Position numbers and translations under genes: made by a program | Notes under the pieces: model-generated | The model's input: the letters and a program-made list of their open reading frames with translations, nothing else | Told to the model about the DNA's origin: nothing | The model's database searches: none | Assembly (NCBI GenBank): GCA_027924585.1 | Contig: BSBM01001386.1 | Coordinates: 62,001-126,000 of the forward strand | Length of the DNA stretch: 64,000 nucleotides | From: Larix kaempferi | Lineage: Eukaryota > Streptophyta > Pinopsida > Pinales > Pinaceae | Direction: 5' to 3' | Shown: positions 44,701-55,860 of the stretch, piece after piece | How positions within the stretch are numbered: position 1 is the first letter of the stretch | Layout: each line of letters begins with the position of its first letter

Positions 44701-45425
44701 TGAGGATTAAGTCATCCTTGGACGTAGTCCTAAATGTACGGTTGAGGATTAAGTCATCCTTGGACGTAGGTCCTAAATGTACGGTTGAGGATTAAGTCAT
44801 CCTTGGACGTAGGTCCTAAATGTACGGTGGAGGATTAAGTCATCCTTGGACGTAGTCCTAAATGTACGGTTGAGGATTAAGTCATCCTTGGACGTAGGTC
44901 CTAAATGTACGGTTGAGGATTAAGTCATCCTTGGACGTAGGTCCTAAATGTACGGTGGAGGATTAAGTCATCCTTGGACGTAGTCCTAAATGTACGGTTG
45001 AGGATTAAGTCATCCTTGGATGTAGGTCCTAAATGTATGGTTGAGGATTAAGTCATCCTTGGACGTAGGTCCTAAATGTATGGTTGAGGATTAAGTCATC
45101 CTTGGACGTAGGTCCTAAATGTACGGTTGAGGATTAAGTCATCCTTGGACGTAGGTCCTAAATGTACGGTTGAGGATTAAGTCATCCTTGGACGTGGTTC
45201 TAAATGTACGGTTGAGGATTAAGTCATCCTTGGACGTAGGTCCTAAATGTACGGTTGAGGATTAAGTCATCCTTGGATGTAGGTCCTAAATGTACGGTTG
45301 AGGATTAAGTCATCCTTGGACGTAGGTCCTAAATGTACGGTTGAGGATTAAGTCATCCTTGGACGTAGGTCCTAAATGTATGGTTGAGGATTAAGTCATC
45401 CTTGGACGTTGGTCCTAAATGTACG
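44697..45425 (+). repeat. Copia-2 array b: about 17 units of 42-43 bp
   Basis: Unit GGTTGAGGATTAAGTCATCC followed by TTGGACGTAGGTCCTAAATG. The core GGAC-GTAG-GTCC is a 4-bp stem with a 4-base loop; 42-bp units read GGAC-GTA-GTCC. Copies are nearly identical, pointing to recent expansion. Confidence 0.93.
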
Positions 45426-45917
45426 GTTGTGGATTAAATCATCCTTGGACAGTAAATCCAGTAATTCGGAAAGGAAGGATAGTCCTAAATGAATTGAGTG
45501 GATTAAATCATCCTTGGACAGTAAATACAGTAATTCCGAAAGGAAGGATAGTCCTAAATGAATTGAGTGGATTAAATCATCCTTGGACAATAAATCCAGT
45601 AATTCCGAAAGGAAGGATAGTCCTAAATGAATTGAGTGGATTAAATCATCCTTGGATAGTAAACCAAGTAATTCCGAAAGGAAGGATAGTCCTAAATGAA
45701 TTGAGTGGATTAAATCATCCTTGGACAGTAAATCCAGTAATTCCGAAAGGAAGGATAGTCCTAAATGAATTGAGTGGATTAAATCATCCTTGGACAGTAA
45801 ATCCAGTAATTCCGAAAGGAAGGATAGTCCTAAATGAATTGAGTGGATTAAATCATCCTTGGACAGTAAATCCAGTAATTTTGAAAGGAAGGATAGTCCT
45901 AAATGAGATTGAGTGGA
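45426..45917 (+). repeat. Copia-2 array c: seven units of 69 bp
   Basis: The unit contains GTGGATTAAATCATCCTTGG, then TTCCGAAAGGAA (a TTCC/GGAA stem with a GAAA loop) and AAGGATAGTCCTAAATGA, in which AAGGAT can pair with the earlier ATCCTT. Because 69 is 23 codons, one frame stays open through all copies (45419-45958, repeat GLNHPWTVNPVIPKG). I consider that a consequence of unit length, though it does begin with ATG. Confidence 0.92.
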
Positions 45918-46348
45918 CTAATCATCCTGTAAATAGATTGGGATTGCCTCATCCCTAGACATGGTGAGATGTCTTAAACTGATAAGGACTAATCATCCTG
46001 TAAATAGATTGGGATTGCCTCGTCCCTAGACATGGTGAGATGTCTTAAAGTGATAAGGACTAATCATCCTATAAATAGATTGGGATTGCCTCGTCCCTAG
46101 ACATGGTGAGATGTCTTAAAGTGATAAGGACTAATCATCTACTAAATAGATTGGGATTGCCTCGTCCCTAGACATGGTGAGGCGTCTTAAAGTGATAAGG
46201 ATTGATCATCCTGTAAGTTGATCTGGATTGCATCATCCATGGACATGAGAGTTGTCTTAAACCAAGCGGGACTGATCATCTCGTAAGCGGATCAGGATTG
46301 TATCATCCTTGGACCTATGTCCTAAAGTGAGAGGGATTGATCATCCCG
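45912..46348 (+). repeat. Copia-2 array d: about 71-bp units
   Basis: Four good copies and about three degenerate ones. The unit includes AGACATGGTGAGATGTCT, a 6-bp perfect stem with a 6-base loop. The last degenerate copy has GGAC-CTAT-GTCC near 46313. Confidence 0.88.
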
Positions 46349-46382
46349 TAATTGGATCTTGTGTGTTGCAGGGTATGCTGCT

Positions 46383-46620
46383 ATTGTGTATACTTGTATT
46401 GATGAGGATACTTGTATTGATGATATGTATACTTGTATTGATGAGGATACTTGTATTGATGATGTGTATACTTGTATTGATGAGGATACTTGTATTGATG
46501 ATGTGTATACTTGTATTGATGATGTGTATACTTGTATTGATGAGGATACTTGTATTGATGATGTGTATACTTGTATTGATGAGGATACTTGTATTAATGA
46601 TATTTATACTTGTATTGATG
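46383..46620 (+). repeat. Copia-2 array e: 18/21-bp units
   Basis: GATACTTGTATTGATGAG and GATGTGTATACTTGTATT alternate, mostly with a 39-base period. One frame would read repeats of YTCIDEDTCIDDV, but it has no ATG. Confidence 0.9.
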
Positions 46621-46621
46621 A

Positions 46622-46745
46622 TGTTGTTGATCATGATGATCTAGATGACGATGTTATTGATCGTGATGATCTAGATGACGATGCTGCTGATCGTGATGAT
46701 CTAGATGATGATGCTATTGATCGTGATGATCTAGATGACGATGCT
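46622..46745 (+). repeat. Copia-2 array f: four 30-bp units
   Basis: GATCGTGATGATCTAGATGA plus CGATGCTATT-type ends, four copies. Confidence 0.88.
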
Positions 46746-47040
46746 GATGATTATGTGATGACGATGCTGATGATCATGTGATGACGATGCTGATGATCGT
46801 GTGATGACGATGCTGATGATCGTGTGATGACGATGCTGATGATCGTGAGATGACGATGCCGATGATCGTGAGATGACGATGCTGATGATCGTGAGATGAC
46901 GATGCTGATGATCGTGTGATGACGATGCTGATGATCGTGTGATGACGATGCTGATGATCATGAGATGACGATGCTGATGATCGTGTGATGACGATGCTGA
47001 TGATCGTGAGATGACGATGCTGATGATCGTGTGATGACGA
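46736..47040 (+). repeat. Copia-2 array g: about 13 units of 23 bp
   Basis: GTGATGACGATGCTGATGAT followed by CGT, about 13 nearly identical copies, leading into unique sequence before the polypurine tract. Confidence 0.93.
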
Positions 47041-47261
47041 TAATCGTGAGGATCCAGATGATGATATTGTTGTAGCTGTTCAAGTGCTACAGAAGATAAA
47101 GACTCAATACTGAAGATGTCAATGTTCTAGTATTGAAGATGTTCCAGTAACTGCTTGAGTTACTGATGATGTTGAGAAAGCTTCCAATGATTTATAGATG
47201 TATCATGTATGATGTTGATGACTCCTTGCTCGTGCAGATGTTGTTATAATATCCTTCTCGT

Positions 47262-47271
47262 TAAGGGGGAG
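47262..47271 (+). promoter_or_regulatory. Polypurine tract of Copia-2
   Basis: TAAGGGGGAG directly before the TGTTGAG start of the 3' LTR. Confidence 0.88.
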
Positions 47272-47875
47272 TGTTGAGATATTGTAACTTCAAATAATAT
47301 TATATTTGTACTTTATTATTCCGGAGATGTTTCATTCCTTCGTGAAGATCTTATTGTATATCCGGAGATGTTTATTCCTCCGTCGGAATGTGGTAACTCG
47401 GGTTATTAGACTTCCCTAGTGGGGGTTGGCCCTGTATATGTTATGTGGGTCAAAGGGTTATTAGACCACCCTAGAGGGGTCAGCCCAGTCAGTTGTAGTG
47501 GGGTATTTAACCCATTGGTTAAATACGAGCCTACGTGTACCTGTGTAAAATACATGTCAGTGTAGTGTATAAATAGAGGAGGTGTGTTCCTCATTTGACA
47601 CACTCACTCACTTGAGGATAGCGCACTTGTGGAGGAGAGGTCTGCTATGGTGGAGGAGGAGATCATATCTTTGGTTTGCATCTTTGTGTATTGTTGGTCA
47701 TCTATATTGAGGAAGCTTTACTGGGTTTTCTACCCCATGAGGGTTTCCCAGGATAAATCTGTGTCTCTTGTGTTTATGCTATGCTTGTTGTTTCTTCAGT
47801 GATCCTGTATATGCTATTATTGTGAAATGGAATGTAATGCTGCTATTTTCAGTCTTAGCATATTAAATATTAACA
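47272..47875 (+). repeat. Copia-2 3' LTR
   Basis: 604 bases, equal in length to the 5' LTR and about 98.5% identical by hand count. The right flank ACTAGTACTAG continues the Chromo-A LTR. Confidence 0.93.
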
Positions 47876-48391
47876 ACTAGTACTAGAATGTGTTTGTGAA
47901 TCACATCTAGAAATACAAATGGCCTCGGATCCGTTATTTATTATCAATCATGGAGTGCTCCAGGGCTTATGCCCAACAATCTATGTACATCGGGGCTCAT
48001 GCCCAGTACATAATAAAATACTCTATGTACATCGGGGCTTATGCCTAGTACATAGGTCATCAATGTGTTACAGAGTCCACTCTCAACAAATCATAAAAGT
48101 CAATGATGTATATCATAACTCTGCATAGTATGTAACAAAGATCATCTCAGTATATTAGTGTTTTGTACCCAATCTCATAATAAAACATAAATCAATACAC
48201 TGGGGCAGTCTGCCCAGTATATAACAATAACCTACACCAGTCGCGGTCCATGCCAAAATATGTTTATCTATATAAAAAATGGATCATGTGCATTGGGGCT
48301 TACGCCCAGTATATCAAAATAAATCATATGTGTTGGGGCTTAAGCCCAATATATAACATCAATATAGTCAGTCAAAATTCAGGATATTACA
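47876..48391 (-). repeat. Chromo-A 5' LTR, right part
   Basis: Matches 21758-22274, including repeated words such as CTCTATGTACATCGGGGCTT and ATGCCCAGTACATA. On the minus strand the LTR starts here with TGTAATATCC. Confidence 0.88.
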
Positions 48392-48711
48392 CCTATATAG
48401 GGAATATATCTAGTTAACCAAATCATAAGATCTATATTGCCCCATATTTTATATAGAACACATAGCATTCCCATATTCATTTGATCTCATAATCATAATC
48501 CTATAAAATATAACAATTACTTTTTTCATAATAAAGATTTCTTCATGCATTGTATGATTAACAATCAAATATATTAACACCATAAATGAATATGCTTATG
48601 CAATGCTCCTACATATAAACATGCCTCACATATTTCGATATAATTCTACACATCCTTTCAAATATATATATTATATAACTTTAATAACATATCCAAACCC
48701 TATATACATAT
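48392..48711. other. AT-rich flank between Chromo-A and Tat-4
   Basis: About 320 bases of AT-rich sequence with no gene or recognised element. It is the target into which Chromo-A and/or Tat-4 inserted. CATAT (48707-48711) is the left flank of the Tat-4 LTR. Confidence 0.5.
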
Positions 48712-49679
48712 TGTTGTTCAGGATTTATACCTTATAGTGAGGAGAGACACTACCAACTTGGGTGGGGTTGATAGGTAAATACATTCATTGCATTACAATT
48801 AGTTCCTACAAATGAAAGAGATCAAAATATAGAAAGATGCACCTTTAATCGACGACTGGTCCTAGCTTTCACTTGGTCTTTTGCTTGATCTTCTGCTTGA
48901 TGAACTTGCAACACAAAGGAAACCTTCCTCAGTGTATCTTGACTATATAAATATGATGCATATTGAGAACAATTAAACATCAACAACAATCAGATACTAA
49001 TCCAAATGAACATACAATCCAATAGACATTCGTTTTGGGACAGGAAGGGTATTTCCACCTTTTTTTTGTCAAAGAAGCATGAAATCAGTACAAGTATACC
49101 TAACATGTCAAGATGCTTTTGCAACTGAGTCCTGGGCTCCTGCTCTTCACAATGACTTGGGATTTTCCTCTAGCGTAACAATGCTTAAAGCCTTTCTTCT
49201 AGGTCCCTCTCTCATGGATCCTCCTTGTATTTATGGGACACAGTAGGCAGTTGGATTCAAGAGGTGGTTGAATTGAGAGGTTGGGCAAGTTGTAGAACCA
49301 ACTTCAACTAATCCCAATTTGTAAACTTAATATATTTTTTTACTTCATCTTAATATGTGCGTGAGTTTCATACAATAAGAGTAGCGCATAGTGTGCAACT
49401 CTTGTACTTTGCAACAAGCGTTTGCAACATTTTTCAAGGTGTGTGCTAGTTTCACCTGAGTAAAGTAGGGAATACTAGTAGATGTGCACTGGTTTACTTC
49501 CCAAAGAGTAGCGCACATGTCAAAATGTTAGTGAAAACAAGGGTTTTCTCAGCTGAAGAGGGTAGTTCCATTCCATGCATCATCTAGGTCAACCTAGCTC
49601 TTCAATCCATGTTGTCCTTTTGTGTGATCGACAACGTAATGTGATCACGGACATAGAAGTGCAGATTTGACCTATAACA
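48712..49679 (-). mobile_element. Tat-4 3' LTR
   Basis: On the minus strand it begins TGTTATAGG at 49679 after the polypurine tract ATTAGGGAGCATC (49692-49680) and ends ACAACA at 48712. Length is 968. Its last bases resemble the end of the Tat-1 LTR, and both carry AGTAGCGC motifs (49379, 49506). Confidence 0.7.
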
Positions 49680-49692
49680 GATGCTCCCTAAT

Positions 49693-51776
49693 GTGTGAGG
49701 TTAGAGGGAAACGATGGTCGGAATACATTATAATTCCAAGTCAAAGGAGGTGCAAGAAACTATAGAACCAAGTCACAAAAGTACCTGAAACAACGATCAA
49801 GGTCAGCGAGAAATTACAATCTTGACATCATATAGATGTGTAGCATGATACAACATGATCTTCGATACATAACTAGGAGATGTATATATAGCATGGCCAC
49901 TGAAATACAAACATGGATCCATGTCAAAATGAGAGATCATAGCCATAACAACAAACTGTATCTATGTCTCATGAAGAGACAAAATGAGTGAGGCTCAGTC
50001 TTGCACAACTTGGGTGATAACATAAATATGGTGATGCTATCATGGTCCCAAGGTCTTCATCCAAAACAACCCAAGGTACAAACCCTAACCATGCGAATAA
50101 ATGAGATGAGGTTTAACATGGGGGGTATCGTTTGATTACTGGTCATTGATGTATACCATTAACAAATGTGAGGAATTCCATCGATAATGATAATGGGGTC
50201 CAAGGTACCTAGTATGATCCAAACAAGTGTTAATTAGTGGACTTGAAGTCAAACACTTGAGGAACCTGTCGAATAAGAGACATTGATGTATTCCCATTAT
50301 TCAACAACGAGGGAAACTGCCACTGATGACTGCAATCCCCAAGGTACTAACCGAAACTCTAAACTTCATTCCCAGAGTATAATGAGTTGAAGTCGATGGG
50401 AAGAAGTCTATTGGAAGGGAGGCCTTAATGCATCCTCCATCATCGAACACAAGGAACACTCACAGGTATGAGTTGATGCGGAGTAGGAAAAGTAACAAGA
50501 TGAAATGGACTGACACTAGGATGGGTGACACATGAAGTCAAGGTAAACTGCAGAATGGACAACACAGGATGTATCCTTGAACAGTGACCATGACACAAAG
50601 TGACTTAGGAAGTTTTCAACATGAAGGGGAATTGATATAAGCCTGCAATGTAAGAGACATTAACAGACTCTCCATATGATTGGAAGAATAACCAATCGAG
50701 GGAGTTGACAACTCAAAGATCATGTTCACCATAAGGTCAAAAACTAAAACCGAACTGACATGAAAGACTCAAGTAGGTGTTGTGTTCAAGGACATGACTG
50801 ACATAATTTCCTTCGAAACTGAAAGAGATGTGATATACCATTCTTATCCCTTATTCATTTTGGTAAAAGAATATCTGTCTTATTGTTTTAATGAGTCCAA
50901 GAAGAAAAGAAAACTCAATAGTTCGAACCATGTAAAGAATTTAACGAGCCCATGGGAGGAAGACGCTGAACCTTCTTCATTGTTTACAGAGTTCAAAGAA
51001 GAGATAGATGAATACTCTATAATACTAATCTCTAGATCTTAATATCGAGCCGAGATCTGTTCTTACTCACCGGTGTTTTCTTGTTTAAGGAGTCAGAAAA
51101 ACTTAAATAATCCTCCATACACTTACTCGTGGATTTTGATATCGAGCCCAAGTAGGTCAATGCTCGTCGGTGTTTTCCTATTTATAGAGTTTGAAAAACT
51201 TAAACAATCCTCTATATACCCTCTTGTGGATTTTAGATCGAGCCCGAGTAGGTGAATGCTCTCTTGGTGTTTTCATGTTTCGAGAGCCTGAAAACCCTAA
51301 AGAAGGATCCAAAAGTCCTTTTTCGTATAGTTAGTCTCCTCCCTAGAAAAAGTTTAAAAGAATGAGAGAAGAACTCTTCTAGCCACGGATGACTAGAGTA
51401 TTCCTTTTTCGTAAGTAATCCACAAAAGTCTAGAAAAGGGTTAAACTTATACTTAAGTGGATGGACCTTCAATTCCTTTACTGAGCTTGAAGAGAACAAG
51501 TCTGATCGGCAATATTGTTTAGTTTTTCAATAGTCAAAGAAAGAGCTTAAAATGACTTAAAAGACAACTTCTAGGATCGTGGGTTCATAACCTACCAAAG
51601 AACAAGATCTCAAGAATCGCATTAGTAACTATCGATAGAGTTTCTCAATGACATATTAATGACAATATGATACTAGGTGTGTAAAAGTAAACAACTGTAA
51701 ACAAAGCTAACTCTACAAAATGTAAAGCTAAAAATACATGAAAAAGTACAACTACCTAAGTGTAGTACTTTTTCAA
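49693..51776 (-). other. Tat-4 3' noncoding tract
   Basis: Noncoding between the lost pol and the 3' LTR. The part about 51050-51580 matches the reverse complement of the Tat-2 block 5210-5690, including three related units with ATTTTAAG/GATATCGAGCC words near 51045, 51135 and 51235. An 86-codon plus-strand ORF (50782-51042) matches nothing I know and is antisense to the element. Confidence 0.65.
51739..51775. repeat. Perfect 11-bp inverted repeat at a deletion junction
   Basis: TGAAAAAGTAC (51739-51749) and GTACTTTTTCA (51765-51775), loop of 15 bases. It ends one base from the point where Tat-4 pol coding sequence stops (51777). Confidence 0.85.
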
Positions 51777-54700
51777 GTAGGGTCAATTCCTAGGATCTCT
51801 TCATGAGGCCGGGCAAAGATGTCACGAAAATTGTTAAGAAGATTGGTATATGGAATGATCTCATCAAGGTAATAGTCCTCTCTAATAAAAATATTTTCTG
51901 TGACCCCAGGTTTAGTGGAAATGTTGATCGGGATTGTTCTCGATATATTTGCCTATTCCCTTAAGCAAAAGCAGCTTGTGAAGTGGAAGTGATAGAGGAC
52001 AAGTCAACATTCTCACTGGGTCTTGGAAATAAATCACCTCTCTCTATCAAGTTTATCATGGGAAGTAAATAGGACCTAGGGTGTATATTTTCTCGAGGGT
52101 GGTCCGGGCCTATCATAGCTTCCATAAACGTTTCGTCAAAAGGAAAAACCATGTCTAAACAATCAGGGGAGTGGGTGGATTCTACTGACCATGCAGGAGC
52201 ATAGTCCATATCTGACTCAACAGAGACCAATGGATTCATGATATGTTCTGTTGCAGTTTGTTGTGAATCCAAGTAGGTTACCTCTGCAACAAATACAGGC
52301 ACAACTGGTTCTGATTCAGTTCGGAGAATCCAAGGATCAGTCGTTGAACTCACCGAGGAAGTCTCAAACGAAGAACATTCTTCTGAACCAATAAAATGGA
52401 CGGGAGAAGGTAGGTCAAAAGTGCCTATTAGTGACCCATAGAGACCTACTCCCAAACTCTCAGTGACTAGGTGGGACTGATCAACCAACAGGATAGTTGA
52501 ATCCGATGAAGTCTGGTTGGTTTTTTGGGAAAACGAAATTTGATCGACTGTGACGATCTTGCCTTCATGAGGGAACATTATGATCCGAAAAACAGCTGAT
52601 GGTACTGCTTGCATGGCATATGTCCATCTCCTACCCAACAACAAGTTATAATAAAGCAGAGCATCCAGAACTTCAACCTCTATCGATACTAGTTATCCTG
52701 CAAGTTCAACATCAAATGATGGCAAGACTTCGTGTGGACGGAAGGATCTTCCATCAAAGGTAGTAAGTACCGTAGTAGAGGGGGATAAATCAGGTTCTCC
52801 TAAATCTTTCCAACAATAAATGGAGATTACACATGTGGATGCGCCCTCATCTAAAAAATCTCGTTGAATGGTCACGGGACCATGGATGAACTCTATCTGG
52901 AGAGCGACGTGATATGGAAACCAGAACTTGATATCTTTCATATCAAAACGGGCAAGCATGGCAGATGAATCAACACTCCTAATCACTCCGAGGAGTGCAC
53001 TGCATTGTAATGGACAACTTTGTAGTACCTCCAAGGTGTACATGGCATAAGGGGTTTGGGCTAAATCCTCCACTACATTATAGTTGGAGGAAGCCCTCGC
53101 ATTAGGGTTGTGCACATCCCGTTTGAAGACACCTCTCGGGATCTTCGATAGTGGATCCACCGATATCTCGATGTGGAAAGGGGTGGATGACTCAGTAACA
53201 TCCTTCTGCTACGGGTCCAGGGTATAATTTCTTGCTCTAGTTTGCAAAAGAGGATTTGAATTAACCATGTTAACGAATGACTGATCAGCTGAGTTGGCAC
53301 GAGTAGTGCCCCCAGCACTGGAGTTGCCAGAAGTTGAACTCTGTCCGTGAGGGAAAGAGTCTTTTAAGACAGTAGGTTTCTTTTCATGGATCAGCTTCTG
53401 GGCTTCTTCCATTAGAGGGCATTGATGGGTAAGGTGATCCTCTTGACACTGTTTGCAAGGGAACTTAGCCTTCCTTTTCTCTTTTTTACCCTCCTCGACA
53501 TTTTGTGTGTTCTTGGTATTTTTTTGGTTTTCCTCCCCTTTATTGACATTTCTTTTCTTGTTGGGATTCCAAGAGCCCTTTAGGTTTGTTTGCACCTATT
53601 GTACAGATTCAGTTGTGGAAGGGGAGGATGCAACAGGAGTTGCTTCTGCAGCAGACTGTTCGACTGACAAGGCGTGAACCTGATGTTAAGGCATCAAACA
53701 CTGCAGATTCGACTGAACCCATAATGCCATCAGCATGTGGTCTAGGTTTAGGTTTACCTAAGTCTATACTAGACCTCGGCGCATGAGGAATAATTTCATA
53801 TAAAATCCCAGATTGATCATATACCAAGTCTAGCTGCTGGGTTCTAAAAATGGCTTCCTCTTCAGAGGACGCCCTTGAAGTTGCAACTTCCTTAAAGATA
53901 TAAGGAAGAAGAGATTTAAGGTACCATTCTAATAAGAATGTTGGGGGGATGTCAGCTTTGATGAGCCTCTTTTGCCTTTGCCACTCTTGAATATGATCAG
54001 ATAGATGAGGGGCCTTGTTTTGTCGAAAGGTCGACAAAAGGTCTGTACCGGCATCATATCAGAAAGGAAGTTGAAAGTGGTTCAAGAAAACAATGGCAAG
54101 ATCCCGAAAGGTGTTATAGGCAGCCGCAGGTAGTTCAATATACCACTTGGCTACAACACTTGTCAAGGTTCTTTGGAAGAGCCTCAACCTTATGGAATCA
54201 TCATTCAACGAATTGGAGAAGCACCAAAGATGAAAAGTTGTGACATGGTCACCAGGGTACTCACCAGTCTTACCTTCAAACTTTGGTATGTCTGAGGGAA
54301 ATTTAGTGGGAACGGGTGGCCATGTGGCATCATGGCACACGGGGTCATTTGTAAGCTTTGAAAGATCTAGCAAGTTTAAAGTTTCCAGAAATGGTAAACG
54401 TGGTTGAGCCGATGGCATCTGGTAAATAGGAACCTGGTATTGGGAACCACCCATCACCTGGTTCGTGTATTGTTGGTTGGGGTTGCCCCCAGCCATTGGT
54501 TGTGAAACAAAAGCATTAAAATTGTTCCATTCGAAAGTAAGAGGATTACTTCCCGGGGCAACAGTCCATTGTGGCCGGGTGTTAGTTCCGCCAAATTGAG
54601 GATTAATTATGTCACCCCCTCCTCCAGCAAACAAAGAGAAGGGTATACTTCCTACAGGTATATTCGATGGATTAACATTATAACCTGAATAGGGGTTGAA

Positions 54701-55404
54701 TCCAGGTGTGGTAGTAACGAACAGTGCCGTCGTCGTACCCATAACGGGCATGGATGCGGAAGGGATTGATCCGACCACGGATGAAGAAGCAATATTCTAA
54801 GTTACACCCTATAACTGTTATGTAGCAGAACACTGAGTGAAGTTCATTGCGGGTATCCTTGACAAAGGGATATTGTTAGGTCCAAAAGTAGGCGTGGAGG
54901 CTGAGGCAGATGTCGAACCTAGTGAGCTTGGCATGCCTAGAGTACTAGCATTGAAACTAAAGGATGGAGTTTAGGCAAAAGTAGTCTGCGATGAACTCGG
55001 TGTGGCAGTGTTTGTGAAAGAAGGATTCAGGAAGTTGTGGGAGTTTGAGGGACTCCCTACTTGTCTCCTAAGTTAGTCATAGTATTACCCGGTGTAAACA
55101 AATAAGCACTATACTCAGGTTGTTGAGAACCTACAGGTACCAAAAGCGGATCATTGGGTCCAGTAAGAGGGGGGTTGAAAGGAGTATTAAACTCTGTAGC
55201 AGTTAGGTTCTCAACCTCAACAGTATCAAAAACCTGTTGATTCGAGGTTCTAGGCTGCAGTTCACCAAGAACCTCTGTTTCACCCGTAAGTTCAAAAGAA
55301 CCACGGGAATATGTACTCCGACATCGTGGTGGCAGTGGAGGCTCCACAATCGAGGGAGGAATGTTTTGCAACCTCCAAGACCGAGAAAGATGTTGGTCCT
55401 CCAC
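51777..55404 (-). pseudogene. gag: Tat-4 gag-protease region, RT and integrase lost
   Basis: Reading leftward from about 55404: a Pro/Asn/Gly-rich N-terminal part, the Gag core FPSDIPKFEGKTGEYPGDHV to LLSTFRQNKAPHLSDHIQEW, zinc knuckle CKQCQEDHLTHQC near 53450, protease with DEGASTCVISIYCW near 52830 and YNLLLGRRWTYAM near 52640, then a linker ending in LNNFRDIFARPHEEILGIDP at about 51780, which normally leads into RT. RT, RNase H and integrase are absent. Stops interrupt at 54061-54059 (TGA), 53211-53209 (TAG) and 52695-52693 (TAA), with frameshifts near 53690 and 51960. The first start is unclear; the frame at 55404 opens with GTG. The families are Ty3/Gypsy Gag (PF03732 type) and a retropepsin of the Tat/Athila group. 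Confidence 0.85.
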
Positions 55405-55860
55405 AACTATAAAAAAGTAAACTAAGTAAAAACCTAGTGGCCACTACAACTAAGAAGAAAACAGCATACCACTACAAAATTTCCTAAGTAATCAAACCAA
55501 TCAAACAGATGGAAACTACTCTCGGAAGTAAGTCTGGGATGATTAGGGCCCAGAACAGACTAACAGAGTATCGACGGTCAGTTACATGGTGTCCTCCGGA
55601 GGTCCATTGGGTGCAAGCGTTTGAATCACCAAACCTCCTTCTCAGGTGTTAGCACCTAACTATCTGTAGCATAAATGTTGAAAATGAAGGGTGGAGGGTT
55701 AGAAAATTTACATGGTGGAGGCCCGAGGTCCCCTTCTTTCTCCATGGTTAGATGCTAAGGTATGAAAAGATTGGTGTAGAAGGGGTGAATATGGTGCATC
55801 ATAAGGAAATTTGAAAAAAATGTGTTAAAAGACCTTTTAAAGGACCAAATTAACCCTAAG
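55405..55860 (-). other. Tat-4 leader-like sequence, no gene seen
   Basis: Noncoding region upstream of Tat-4 gag. I could not place the primer site or the end of the 5' LTR. CTCCGGAG and GGTGTTAGCACC (55637-55648 approx.) are short palindromes. Confidence 0.4.

Larger units (their letters stand above)
40430..47875 (+). mobile_element. Copia-2, non-autonomous Copia-family element with giant 3' arrays
   Basis: LTRs of 604 bases (40430-41033, 47272-47875), TGTTGAG...TTAACA, differ at only about 9 positions by my count (about 1.5%). Between them are a primer site, a leader like that of Copia-1, a few codons of gag, about 1.6 kb of unknown sequence, a short relic of the pol 3' end, and about 3 kb of tandem arrays. 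No enzyme is encoded. The R/U5 block and leader tie it to Copia-1 and Copia-3. No 5-base target duplication is seen. Confidence 0.93.
19675..48391 (-). mobile_element. Chromo-A, minus-strand chromovirus (Ty3/Gypsy) with nested insertions
   Basis: Minus-strand element with 5' LTR at right (48391 to 36520, split by Copia-2), primer site 36517-36506, gag from 36344, gag-pol split by Chromo-B, pol end at 22310, polypurine tract 22290-22275 and 3' LTR from 22274 leftward to 19675. The 5' LTR without Copia-2 is about 4426 bases, long for any Gypsy LTR. The 3' LTR is cut short at 19675, about 1.8 kb before its expected end. It is a relative of Chromo-B, also ending in a chromodomain. Confidence 0.88.

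Noticed and set aside
44140-47040. CRISPR-like regular repeats
   Set aside because: Units are directly tandem without unique spacers, inside a plant Copia element; no cas genes.
50782-51042. 86-codon plus-strand ORF
   Set aside because: Antisense within the Tat-4 3' noncoding tract; no family recognised.
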